Positions 40,771 through 49,384 of a DNA stretch of 64,000 bases are shown here, one piece after another. Positions within the stretch are counted from its first letter, which is position 1. Each line of letters starts with the position of its first letter. The stretch lies in contig NZ_JAKREW010000005.1 in NCBI RefSeq assembly GCF_022347545.1, positions 124,001 through 188,000 on the forward strand, read 5' to 3'. The stretch comes from Terribium retamae (GTDB taxonomy: Bacteria; Pseudomonadota; Alphaproteobacteria; Rhizobiales; Rhizobiaceae). Both the position numbers and the translations under genes were made by a program. Under the pieces are notes generated by a model, which made no database searches, was not told where the DNA came from, and saw nothing but the letters and a program-made list of their open reading frames with translations.

Positions 40771-42123
40771 ATGAGTGAAAAACACATTCCATTCGGCATC
40801 ATGCTGCAGGGGCCTGGCGGTCATATGAATGCCTGGAGGCACCCCAGCGTGCCCGCCGACGCCAGCACCAATTTCGATTATTACGTCAAAACAGCCAGGC
40901 AAGCCGAGGCGGCCGGTATCGCTTTCGCTTTCGTGGCCGATGGGCTCTACGTCAACGAGCAGTCGATCCCGCATTTTCTCAACCGGTTCGAGCCGATCGT
41001 GCTTCTGTCGGCGCTCGCCGTTGCAACCGATCGCATCGGCCTGGTCGGAACGCTTTCCACGTCCTACAGCGATCCATTCACCGTCGCACGGCAATTTGGT
41101 TCGATCGACCTGGTTAGCGGCGGCCGTGCCGGCTGGAATGCCGTCACGTCTCCGCTAGAGGGGTCGGCGAGAAACTATGGGCGTGACAAGCATCCTGAAC
41201 ACGCGCTGCGCTATCAGATAGCTGCCGAGCATATCGAGATCGTCAAGGGCCTGTGGGACTCCTGGGACGACGATGCCTTCGTTCGGGATCGCGCGACAGG
41301 TCAGTATGTCGATTTTTCCAAGATGCACCGCCTCAATTACAAGGGACGGTTCCATTCGGCTGAAGGGCCACTCAATCTCGGCCGCTCCGCGCAAGGGCAG
41401 CCGGTCCTGTTCCAGGCGGGCGCTTCCGAGGACGGCGTGTCGTTGGGTGGTCGTCATGCCGATGCCGTTTTCGCCGGTGCCGATTCCTACGAGGAAAACC
41501 AGGCGCTGTCCCGACGCCTCAAGGATGCCGCAGTGGCGCATGGGCGCGGTGTCGACGACATCAAGATATTCCCGGGCATTGCGCCGATCGTCGGGCCTAC
41601 CGAGGCTGAGGCCGAGCGCAAGTATCAGTTGATCCGCGATCTCGTCAGCGTGCCTGAAGCGCTGCGTTATCTCGGCCGCTTCTTCGATCATCATGATTTT
41701 GCGGCCTATCCGCTGGATGAGCCATTCCCCGAACTTGGTGACATCGGCCAGAACAATTTCCGCTCGACCACGGACCGCATCAAACGGACGGCGAAAGAAC
41801 GGGGGCAGACGCTGCGTGAGGTTGCCCTGGAAGTGGCAACGCCGCGCACGCGCTTTATCGGCACGTACGAAAAGGTGGCGGATGAGATCATCCGCTGGGT
41901 TGATGGCGGCGCGGCCGACGGCTTCGTGCTTTCGTTCCAGGTAATCAGCGAAGGGCTGGACGATTTCGCCGGGCATGTCTTGCCGCTGCTCGAAACGCGC
42001 GGACGGCATAGCAGCCGGCTCGCGGGTACGACGCTGCGCGATCACCTCGGGCTTCCCTTCAAGCAGAGCCGCTATCAGCATTCCGAAGAGGGTACGAAAT
42101 CGGTTGCGGAGCGGGCGGCCTGA
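40771..42123 (+). CDS. NtaA/SnaA/SoxA-family FMN monooxygenase (CmoJ-like)
   Basis: A 450-residue LLM flavin monooxygenase of the nitrilotriacetate/DszA type: PFGIMLQGPGGHMNAWRHP, DRIGLVGTLSTSYSDPFTVARQFGSIDLVSGGRAGWNAVTS, and QPVLFQAGASEDG are family hallmarks. Bacillus CmoJ (YtnJ) and YxeK, which oxidise N-acetyl-S-alkylcysteines, are in this family. It would cleave the C-S bond of an acetylated substrate using FMNH2 and O2. Its stop overlaps the M20 start (TGATG), showing coupling with the deacylase. Confidence 0.9.
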   Translation: MSEKHIPFGIMLQGPGGHMNAWRHPSVPADASTNFDYYVKTARQAEAAGIAFAFVADGLYVNEQSIPHFLNRFEPIVLLSALAVATDRIGLVGTLSTSYSDPFTVARQFGSIDLVSGGRAGWNAVTSPLEGSARNYGRDKHPEHALRYQIAAEHIEIVKGLWDSWDDDAFVRDRATGQYVDFSKMHRLNYKGRFHSAEGPLNLGRSAQGQPVLFQAGASEDGVSLGGRHADAVFAGADSYEENQALSRRLKDAAVAHGRGVDDIKIFPGIAPIVGPTEAEAERKYQLIRDLVSVPEALRYLGRFFDHHDFAAYPLDEPFPELGDIGQNNFRSTTDRIKRTAKERGQTLREVALEVATPRTRFIGTYEKVADEIIRWVDGGAADGFVLSFQVISEGLDDFAGHVLPLLETRGRHSSRLAGTTLRDHLGLPFKQSRYQHSEEGTKSVAERAA

Positions 42124-43358
42124 TGACCATTCATCAAACAACTCCGGTCAGAGATGACGTCGCCTCGGTGCTTCTCGGCTATCGCGATGAGTTCGTTGCA
42201 CTGCGACGCAAGCTGCACAGCGAGCCGGAACTGGGCTTCCGCGAGCTGAAGACCTCTGCGCTGGTTGCCGGGTTGCTGAAAAGCTGGGGTTACGAAGTGA
42301 CCCGTGGCGTCGGCAAGACCGGCGTCGTCGGTACATTGCGCAACGGCGACAACGGCGCCTCGGTCGGCATACGGGCCGATATGGATGCATTGCCGATCGT
42401 GGAGGCAACGGGCCTTGCCTATGCCAGCACCACGCCAGGCATCATGCATGCCTGCGGTCATGACGGTCATACGACCACCTTGCTGGCTGCGGCACGATAC
42501 CTCGCCGAGACGCGGAAATTTTCCGGAACCTTCCGGGCAATCTTCCAGCCGTCGGAAGAGGGCGGCGCTGGTGCTCGCGCCATGATTGCCGACGGCTTGT
42601 TCGACCGGTTTCCCGTCGATGCGATCTTCGGATTGCACAATTGGCCGGGGGTGCCGACCGGGCAGTTTGGTTTCCGTTCCGGTCCCGCGATGGCTTCGGT
42701 CGACCTCGTCATCATTCGCGTGATCGGCAAGGGTGGCCACGGCGCAAAACCGGCACAGGCGGTCGATCCAGTCGTTGCGGCGGCTTCGTTGGTTCTGGCG
42801 CTGCAGACGGTCGTCTCCCGCAATGTCGATCCGCTCGATACCGCGGTTGTGACTGTCGGCACGATCAATGGTGGCGTTGCCGCCAATGTCATACCCGACA
42901 GCGTCGAGTTGAAGCTGACGGTGCGTACCTTCAACGAGGCGGTGCGCGAGCAGATCAAGGCCCGGATCATCGCCCTGGCTGAGGCGCAAGCTGCCAGCTA
43001 TGGCGCACGCGTCGAGATCAGCTACCCACGGGGCTATTCCACGCTGGTCAATCACGAGCGGGAGACGGCTTTCGCGAGCCAAGTCGCGTCTCGACACTTT
43101 GGAGACCGGCGTATCGAGCCGGATTTCCGAGCGATTACAGCCAGCGAAGATTTCGCCTTCATGCTGCAGGAGCGACCGGGCAGCTATCTGTTCGTCGGCA
43201 ATGGCGACAGCGCAGACCTGCACAGCCCGCGCTACGACTTCAACGACGACATCCTGGTCGATGCCGCCCGCTACTGGGTTCATCTGGTGCAGGACTATCT
43301 GGCCGATCGCGACGGCAACAGTTCACACCAGCCGCCTGAAGGAACCGACGCGCCATGA
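42123..43358 (+). CDS. M20-family N-acyl-amino-acid amidohydrolase
   Basis: A 411-residue metallopeptidase-family hydrolase (hippurate hydrolase/aminoacylase-like). Metal and catalytic motifs: HACGHDGH at 109-116 and FQPSEEGGAGA with catalytic Glu at about 144-145. IFGLHNWPGVPTGQFGFRSGPAMA and KGGHGAKPAQAVDPVVAAASLV (dimerisation domain) are also typical. It removes an acyl group from an amino acid. In the Bacillus S-alkylcysteine pathway the matching step deacetylates the oxygenated product. It overlaps both neighbours by a few bases. Confidence 0.92.
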   Translation: MTIHQTTPVRDDVASVLLGYRDEFVALRRKLHSEPELGFRELKTSALVAGLLKSWGYEVTRGVGKTGVVGTLRNGDNGASVGIRADMDALPIVEATGLAYASTTPGIMHACGHDGHTTTLLAAARYLAETRKFSGTFRAIFQPSEEGGAGARAMIADGLFDRFPVDAIFGLHNWPGVPTGQFGFRSGPAMASVDLVIIRVIGKGGHGAKPAQAVDPVVAAASLVLALQTVVSRNVDPLDTAVVTVGTINGGVAANVIPDSVELKLTVRTFNEAVREQIKARIIALAEAQAASYGARVEISYPRGYSTLVNHERETAFASQVASRHFGDRRIEPDFRAITASEDFAFMLQERPGSYLFVGNGDSADLHSPRYDFNDDILVDAARYWVHLVQDYLADRDGNSSHQPPEGTDAP

Positions 43359-43876
43359 CCGACGGCTTTCTTTACACCACGCCGCTCGATCCGCGCGCGC
43401 AACCGTTGATCGAGGCGCTTACCTGGGAATATGAAACACGCTACGGCAACTACTGGGGCGAACCGGCGGGCGCCGAAATGACGCGCTATCCTGCGGAGTT
43501 GTTTGCCCCACCTCACGGCGCTTTTGTCCTGTTGATGCGTGATGGCATGGCGATCGCCGGTGGTGCCTTCAAGCGCTATGATGAGCGCACTGCCGAGCTC
43601 AAACGCGTTTGGACACATATCGATCTGCGTCGACAAGGACTGGCGCGTGTGGTGCTGGCGGAACTAGAGACGCAAGCCGCCCGGCAAGGCTACAGCAGGA
43701 TCTATCTGACGACCGGCTTTCGCCAGCCCGAAGCCGCGAGCCTCTATCTCAGCACCGGTTACACCGCTCTGTTCGATACCACGGTCGATCCGGAAATCCA
43801 TGGATCGCTTCCGTTCGAGAAGGACATCAGCGCGCTGGCTGCGATCGCGCCTGAACCAATTCGTAGGACAGGTTGA
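43355..43876 (+). CDS. GNAT-family N-acetyltransferase (SnaA-like role)
   Basis: A 173-residue acetyltransferase with acetyl-CoA motif A KRVWTHIDLRRQGLARVVLAELETQAARQGYSRIYLTTG and RQPEAASLYLSTGY. The front part (ETRYGNYWGEP) is longer than in minimal GNATs. In the Bacillus pathway an enzyme of this class N-acetylates S-substituted cysteine before oxygenation. It overlaps the M20 gene by ATGA, which argues for paired acetylation and deacetylation of one intermediate. Confidence 0.87.
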   Translation: MTDGFLYTTPLDPRAQPLIEALTWEYETRYGNYWGEPAGAEMTRYPAELFAPPHGAFVLLMRDGMAIAGGAFKRYDERTAELKRVWTHIDLRRQGLARVVLAELETQAARQGYSRIYLTTGFRQPEAASLYLSTGYTALFDTTVDPEIHGSLPFEKDISALAAIAPEPIRRTG

Positions 43877-44051
43877 TCAGATCGTTCCATAAGAACTCGA
43901 TTATTTTGACGTACAAATTGGATGGCAATGTCAATTTATAATGAGAAGTTGAAAAAACATGTCGTGACTGAGTGAGGATTATTCGGAAGATTAAATTCAA
44001 TACTTGAGAATTACGGATGAAATCCAGACGTCACTGGGGGTTCGAGTCGAC

Positions 44052-45842
44052 ATGACTACAGTTACCGATGTTGGAGAGATTTCAGCCGCCAGGCGGATGC
44101 GGTCGATCGAAAGTCATACAGGCTACAAGGTCGTGCCGGCAAAGCACCATTGGCGAACGGTCGGAACGATCGTCGCGGTTCTGTTGATTGCCGGCACGCT
44201 GCATTCCGTCCTGACCAATCCGCGGTGGGGTTGGGATGTCTTCGCGAAGTTCTTCTTTTCCGAGCCTGTCCTGGTCGGACTGGGCCGGACCTTGCTCCTG
44301 ACGGTTCTGGCGTCCGCACTGGGCTTCCTGCTCGGCACCGTTCTTGCTTTTGCGCGCGTGTCGACTTCGCCGCTGCTGTCGGGCGTCTCGTGGGCTTATA
44401 TATGGTTCCTGCGTTCGATCCCGCTGATCGTCCTGCTTCTGGTGCTGAATAATCTCGGATACCTCTATCCGACCGTCGATGTCGGCGTTCCCTTCACCAG
44501 CATTCTGTTTGCGCAGTACAACACGGTCGAGGTGCTCAGCCCGTTCGCGGTGGCTCTGATCGGCCTCAGCCTCAATCAGGCGGCCTTCTCGGCGGAGATC
44601 ATTCGCGGCGGCATCCTGTCGGTCGACCAAGGGCAGCACGAGGCTGCCGCAGCACTGGGGCTCTCGCGGCGACGGCAGGCGCTCAACATCGTGCTGCCGC
44701 AGGCGATGCGCGCAATCCTGCCCAGCGGTTTCAACGAAATCATCGGTCTCGCGAAGTCGACCTCGATGGTCTATGTGCTCGCCTTGCCGGAGCTGTTCTA
44801 CACCGTCCAAGTCATCTATCGCCGCAACCTGGAAGTCATCCCGCTGCTGATGGTGGCTACGATCTGGTATCTGGTCATCATGAGTGCGCTTTCGCTCATC
44901 CAGATCGCCATCGAACAGCACTACTCCAAGGGTGCCACCCGCAATGCACCGAGCCCGGTGTTCAGGCGGCTCGCTTCATTCCTGCCGTTCGGATCGGTGC
45001 GCGTCGGGAAGCCGGTCACGTCAGAGACGAAGCAGGACGTTATCCGCAAACCGCTGGCTGGCGTCAATTTGGGCAACCATGGCGCCGGCCGCATCGAGAT
45101 CCGCGATGTCAGCAAGCGTTTCGGCACCACGACCGTGCTTGACCAGGTCAATCTCACCCTTGCGCCGGGAACGGTCACTGCCATCATCGGTCCGTCGGGC
45201 GCCGGCAAATCGACCTTGCTGCGCACGATCAACCATCTTGAGCGGGCCGATGAGGGTTTCATTTCGATCGACGATGAACTGATCGGCTATGAGCGCGACG
45301 GCAACGTGCTTTATGAACTGAAGGAAGGCGCCATCCGCCGCCGCCGTTCGGCCGTCGGCATGGTGTTCCAGAACTTCAATCTGTTCCCGCATCTGACAGT
45401 AGTGGAAAACATCATCGAAGCACCGGTCTCGGTGCAGGGCATTCCGCGCGCCGAGGCGATCGGAACCGCGCTCGATCTCCTGGCCCGCATCGGCCTCTCC
45501 GATAAAGCCGATGCCTATCCGCGCCACCTGTCGGGTGGCCAACAGCAGCGCGTGGCGATTGCCCGGGCGTTGGCGCTGAGACCCAAGGTTCTCTTGTTCG
45601 ACGAGCCAACCTCGGCGCTTGACCCGGAGCTTGTCGGCGAAGTTCTCGACGTCATCAAGGAACTCGCCGACTCCGGCACGACCCTGGTGATCGTCACCCA
45701 TGAAATCGGCTTTGCCCGCGAGATCGCCGACACCGTCGTGTTCATGGAAAGCGGCAAGGTGGTTGAGGTGGCGCCGCCGGCGAAACTCTTCAGCGATCCG
45801 GCGCATCCCCGCACACGAGCCTTCCTGGCAAAGGTTCTCTAA
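44052..45842 (+). CDS. Amino-acid ABC transporter, permease fused to ATP-binding protein
   Basis: A 596-residue fusion. Residues ~1-290 form a His/Glu/Gln-type permease (FLRSIPLIVLLLVLNNLGYLYP, EIIRGGILSVDQGQHEAAAALGLSRRRQALNIVLPQAMRAILP, GLAKSTSMVYVLALPEL). A ~60-residue linker leads to a GlnQ-type ATPase (~345-590) with Walker A GPSGAGKSTLLR, signature LSGGQQQRVAIARALA and Walker B VLLFDEPTSALDPE. Separate polypeptides are the norm. A start 16 codons upstream is possible, but ATG 44052 gives a cleaner N-terminus. It imports a polar amino acid or cysteine derivative. Confidence 0.92.
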   Translation: MTTVTDVGEISAARRMRSIESHTGYKVVPAKHHWRTVGTIVAVLLIAGTLHSVLTNPRWGWDVFAKFFFSEPVLVGLGRTLLLTVLASALGFLLGTVLAFARVSTSPLLSGVSWAYIWFLRSIPLIVLLLVLNNLGYLYPTVDVGVPFTSILFAQYNTVEVLSPFAVALIGLSLNQAAFSAEIIRGGILSVDQGQHEAAAALGLSRRRQALNIVLPQAMRAILPSGFNEIIGLAKSTSMVYVLALPELFYTVQVIYRRNLEVIPLLMVATIWYLVIMSALSLIQIAIEQHYSKGATRNAPSPVFRRLASFLPFGSVRVGKPVTSETKQDVIRKPLAGVNLGNHGAGRIEIRDVSKRFGTTTVLDQVNLTLAPGTVTAIIGPSGAGKSTLLRTINHLERADEGFISIDDELIGYERDGNVLYELKEGAIRRRRSAVGMVFQNFNLFPHLTVVENIIEAPVSVQGIPRAEAIGTALDLLARIGLSDKADAYPRHLSGGQQQRVAIARALALRPKVLLFDEPTSALDPELVGEVLDVIKELADSGTTLVIVTHEIGFAREIADTVVFMESGKVVEVAPPAKLFSDPAHPRTRAFLAKVL

Positions 45843-45941
45843 CCCGCAATCTTTCCCGGCGCCGGTCACAAGTGCGGAGCTCTGGCGCGCCTGTCCCGTC
45901 GGCAGGCAAGGTTTCGCACGTCCCTAGATAGGAGCAGTCAC

Positions 45942-46883
45942 ATGACATTCCATCGCAGTCGATTTTCAGTTTTGACAGTGGGCCTCGTCGGCCTCGGGCT
46001 GTGGGCGACGACTTCCCTGGCCGCCGAGTTCGATCTCAGCCCGGAACAGCCGACGCGTGTTCATGCCGAAAAGAGCGACAAGGCGATCGCCGCGATCCCG
46101 AAGGACTACAAGTTCGTCGAGCCCGGTGTTTTGACAATCGGGATCAATCCGTGGGATCCGCCGGTCGCCACCTATGCCACGGATGCAAAGGCGGTCGTCG
46201 GCACCGATCCGGACCTCGCCGTGCTGCTTGCAGAAACGCTTGGTCTCAAGCTCAACCTTGTCGCCGTTGCCTGGGAGGATTGGCCACTCGGTCTGTCCTC
46301 CGGCAAGTTCGATGCCGTCATTTCCAACGTCACGGTGACCGAAGAGCGCAAGGAGAAGTTCGACTTCTCCACCTATCGGCAGGACGTGCTGGGCTTCTAC
46401 GTGAAGAAGGACAGCCCGATCACTTCGATCAAGGAGCCTAAGGACGTCGCCGGGCTGAAGATCATAACCGGTGCCGGCACCAATCAGGAGAAGATCCTGC
46501 TGGAGTGGGACCGGGAGAATGTCGCGGCCGGGCTGAAGCCTGTCGAAGTCCAGTATTATGACGACTCTGCCGCCAGTCAGCTCGCGATCAAATCGGGCAG
46601 GGCGGATGCCGAGTTCAATCCGAACGCAACGCTAGCCTATGGCGCTGCGGTGAATGGTGGAACCAAGCTGGTCGGCGTCGTCAGTGGCGGCTGGCCGCGC
46701 ACGGCCGAGATCGCGGTGGCCACGCGCAAAGGCAGCGGGCTGGCTGATCCCGTGACTGTTGCGATCAATGAACTGATTGCCAGGGGCAAATATGGCGAGG
46801 TGCTGAAAAAGTGGAGCCTGACCGAGGAGGCGATCGCCAAGTCGGCCACCAATCCTCTCGGCCTGCCCAAACCCAACAGCTGA
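45942..46883 (+). CDS. Amino-acid ABC transporter substrate-binding protein
   Basis: A 313-residue periplasmic protein with signal peptide (SVLTVGLVGLGLWATTSLAAEF) and a type-3 solute-binding domain (LTIGINPWDPPVATYATDAKAVVGTDPDLAVLLAETLG, WEDWPLGLSSGKFDAVISNVTVTEERKEKFDFSTYRQ). It serves the fused permease-ATPase just upstream. It is closely related to the next gene's product; both keep an unusual N-terminal FDLSP(E/Q)Q segment, indicating tandem duplication. Confidence 0.92.
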   Translation: MTFHRSRFSVLTVGLVGLGLWATTSLAAEFDLSPEQPTRVHAEKSDKAIAAIPKDYKFVEPGVLTIGINPWDPPVATYATDAKAVVGTDPDLAVLLAETLGLKLNLVAVAWEDWPLGLSSGKFDAVISNVTVTEERKEKFDFSTYRQDVLGFYVKKDSPITSIKEPKDVAGLKIITGAGTNQEKILLEWDRENVAAGLKPVEVQYYDDSAASQLAIKSGRADAEFNPNATLAYGAAVNGGTKLVGVVSGGWPRTAEIAVATRKGSGLADPVTVAINELIARGKYGEVLKKWSLTEEAIAKSATNPLGLPKPNS

Positions 46884-46957
46884 GCGAGACTTTGGCAGCA
46901 GGCGGTGCTTGCGCCTGCGGCCAGCTTCCCTGTCAATCTTCCCATGCGAGTTCCTCC

Positions 46958-47890
46958 ATGCTTTCCAGAACGCGCCTCCTTGCTCCCGTTTTCTTCGCCA
47001 CGCTCCTTGTGGCAGCGGGCGCCTCAGCCACCACCCAGTTCGACCTCAGTCCGCAACAGAGCGGCCGCGTGCGCGCCGACAAGGACGATGCCCTGGTGAG
47101 GAGCATCCCCAAGGACTTCCATTTCGTGGATGACGGCGTGTTCACGGTCGCGGTGGCGCCGTCCGGCGTTCCGCCGATAGCCAGCTACGCGACAGATGCT
47201 GCGACCGTTATCGGTGCCGATCCTGATATCGCCCAGCTCGTCGCCGACAAGATCGGTCGGCCACTGAAACTCGTGGCCGTCGCCTGGGAGGACTGGCCGC
47301 TCGGCCTTGTCTCCGGCAAATTCGATGCGGTCATTTCCAACGTCGGCGTGACCGAGGAGCGCAAGCTCAAATATGATTTTTCAAGCTATCGGCAGGGGTT
47401 GCACGGCTTCTACGTTCGCAAGGACAGCCCGATCCAGAAGATCGCCGAACCGAAGGACATCGCCGGGCTGAAGATCATCACCGATCCGGGCACCATACAG
47501 GAAAAGATCATCGTGGAATGGGATCGGCGCAACCAGGAGGCCGGATTGAAACCGGCCGAAGTCATCCTGTTCGACGATGAGGCGGCGTCCAGCCTGGCGC
47601 TCCGTTCCGGGCGGGCAGACGCGGTCTTCAGCGTCAATGCGGTGCAGTCTTACCAGGCGGCGGTGACCGGCGAGACGCGTCTGGTGGGCACCGTCAACGC
47701 CGGATGGCCCCTGACCACGGATGTCGGCGTGGTGACGCGCCGCGGCAGCGGTATCGCCGATGTCGTCACGGCGGCGCTCAACGAAGCGATCAAGGACGGC
47801 AAATACAAGCAGGTTCTCGACAAATGGAACCTGGGACCCGAGGCGATCCCACAGTCGCGGACCAATCCGCCCGGCCTGCCGAAATATTGA
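46958..47890 (+). CDS. Amino-acid ABC transporter substrate-binding protein (tandem paralogue)
   Basis: A 310-residue paralogue of the upstream binding protein. Signal peptide LLAPVFFATLLVAAGASA, then TTQFDLSPQQSGRVRADKDDALVRSIPKDF, WEDWPLGLVSGKFDAVISNVGVTEERKLKYDFSSYRQ and TNPPGLPKY at the end. The core motifs are intact, but the ligand loop after the first strand differs (VAPSGVPPIASYATDAATVIG against INPWDPPVATYATDAKAVVG), suggesting a different ligand for the same permease. ATG 46958 is the start that yields a signal peptide. Confidence 0.91.
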   Translation: MLSRTRLLAPVFFATLLVAAGASATTQFDLSPQQSGRVRADKDDALVRSIPKDFHFVDDGVFTVAVAPSGVPPIASYATDAATVIGADPDIAQLVADKIGRPLKLVAVAWEDWPLGLVSGKFDAVISNVGVTEERKLKYDFSSYRQGLHGFYVRKDSPIQKIAEPKDIAGLKIITDPGTIQEKIIVEWDRRNQEAGLKPAEVILFDDEAASSLALRSGRADAVFSVNAVQSYQAAVTGETRLVGTVNAGWPLTTDVGVVTRRGSGIADVVTAALNEAIKDGKYKQVLDKWNLGPEAIPQSRTNPPGLPKY

Positions 47891-47936
47891 GGCTCGGTCT
47901 GATGTGGAAACGTCCACTCCGCTGCGGAGGCTGTCG

Positions 47937-48977
47937 ATGACGCAGGCCATCCGGCGCCTCGCTTTTCTTACGCCAGGCAATTATCCGGACAACGATCCGG
48001 CCGCCGGCTTCGAGAAGACGCTGCAACTGTTCGAATTCGGCGAGGACATTGGTTTTGATAGCGCCTGGGTCAGGCAGCGCCATCTGGAACCCGGCATCTC
48101 TTCTGCCGCGGCCTTTCTGGCGGCGGCCAGCCAGCGCACCCGCAGGATCGAACTCGGCACCGCGGTGATCCCGATCGGATATGAAAGCCCCTATCGGCTG
48201 GCGGAAGATCTTTCGACGGTTGACGTCCTGTCGCGCGGACGGCTCAATGTCGGATTGAGTGCCGGCATGCCGCCGCATGCTGAAACGCTGGGGCCGCTGG
48301 TTTTCGACGGCGACTGGCGCAGTTTCGACTTTTCACATGAAAGGGTGCTGCGTTTTGTCCGCAACCTCCAGGGCGAGCCGATTGGCGAGCCGGGCGCGAT
48401 CGTCGAATTTCCCGGCGGGCGCGTCGCGCCAAGGCTCCAGCCTTATGCAGCGGGTCTTTCAGAGCGGATCTGGTATGGCGGCGGTTCGTTGCGCTCCGCC
48501 GAATGGGCAGGTCGCAACGGCCTCAATCTCCTGATCGGTAATGTGACTTCAGGCGAGGGTACAGATGATTTCTTCGTAGCCCAGCTTCGGCAATTGGAGG
48601 TCTTCAAGGCGCAGTCCGGTCAAGGCCGCGTCGCGCTCGGCCGTGTCATCGTGCCGTTCGATGGCGCGGATGTGACGACGCGCCAGCGCTATCGTGCCTA
48701 TGCCGAGGGTCGCGATGCGCGAACGGGCAAACCACATGGGGAGCGGCGGACGCTGTTTGCTCGTGACCTGGTGGGTCCATCGGAAGCGATCGTTGAAGCG
48801 CTGCTCCGCGATCCCGTCGTCGCTGAGGTGGAGGAATTGCGCCTCGAACTGCCCTACAGCTTCCGCCACGAAGACTATGAGCAGATCCTGTCCGATGTGG
48901 TCGAACACATCGCGCCGGCTTTGGGTTGGAGAGAGAACCGTGTCGAACAGCGGTCGGGGCGTTTCGCCGCCGAATAA
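47937..48977 (+). CDS. Luciferase-like FMN monooxygenase (third in the operon)
   Basis: A 346-residue LLM flavin oxidoreductase: RRLAFLTPGNYPDNDPAAGFEKTLQLFEFGEDIGFDSAWVRQRHLEPGISSAAAFLAAASQRTRRIELGTAVIPIGYESPYRLAEDLSTVDVLSRGRLNVGLSAG. It resembles the KPN_01858-type LLM proteins that are encoded beside amino-acid ABC importers. The substrate is unknown. ATG 47937 has GCGGAGG 6-8 bases upstream. It closes the operon. No flavin reductase or regulator follows. Confidence 0.86.
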   Translation: MTQAIRRLAFLTPGNYPDNDPAAGFEKTLQLFEFGEDIGFDSAWVRQRHLEPGISSAAAFLAAASQRTRRIELGTAVIPIGYESPYRLAEDLSTVDVLSRGRLNVGLSAGMPPHAETLGPLVFDGDWRSFDFSHERVLRFVRNLQGEPIGEPGAIVEFPGGRVAPRLQPYAAGLSERIWYGGGSLRSAEWAGRNGLNLLIGNVTSGEGTDDFFVAQLRQLEVFKAQSGQGRVALGRVIVPFDGADVTTRQRYRAYAEGRDARTGKPHGERRTLFARDLVGPSEAIVEALLRDPVVAEVEELRLELPYSFRHEDYEQILSDVVEHIAPALGWRENRVEQRSGRFAAE

Positions 48978-49384
48978 TCGTCCAACATGCCGGTGGTGTT
49001 CAACGGTCGTCGCCGTTCGTGCGGACTCGATTCTCACCAGATAGAGTGGGAGCCATTCGATCGTTGTGGTCCTGGTCGAAGGCCAGTTTGCGCTCCCAGG
49101 GATCGAAGAATCTGAGGTTCGGTCGATCCGCCCTGCCTTCCTGGGCGAGGTGATTTTCCTTCACACTGAACAATGGCGCGGTTCCCTTTCTGCGTTCTCC
49201 CACGCGAAAAACTCGCCCGGTCGACTGGTGATCGACCGGGCATACCCTGAAACGCCTGATTCCCCCCCGACGCATCTCCAAGGCAGCTTATATGTAGCGC
49301 GGCGAAGGCTGGAGATGCGAACCCCATCTGGGGCATCGGGAGTTACAAATCACATATCCGTCTTCGATGGTGACCACGCTTTGT
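48978..49384. other. 407-base stretch without a supported gene
   Basis: A minus-strand frame (49000-49281) is open but shows no family features. The stretch contains a clear minus-strand terminator at 49206-49241 and an inverted repeat AGATG/CATCT near 49314-49330. It may be decayed sequence next to the immunity gene. Confidence 0.5.
49206..49241 (-). terminator. Minus-strand terminator downstream of the Imm11 gene
   Basis: GCCCGGTCGA (49215-49224) and TCGACCGGGC (49232-49241) form a perfect 10-bp stem with a 7-base loop. On the minus strand it is followed by GAGTTTTTCGC. It lies about 145 bases beyond the immunity gene stop. Confidence 0.6.

Noticed and set aside
49000-49281. A 93-codon minus-strand frame between the monooxygenase operon and the Imm11 gene
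   Set aside because: A strong terminator stem lies inside it, and the translated sequence shows no family features.
49310-49335. AGATG-GGGTTCG-CATCT on the minus strand, which looks at first like a tRNA T-arm
   Set aside because: The loop does not place TTCRA correctly and there is no acceptor stem, D-arm or anticodon arm around it, so no tRNA.
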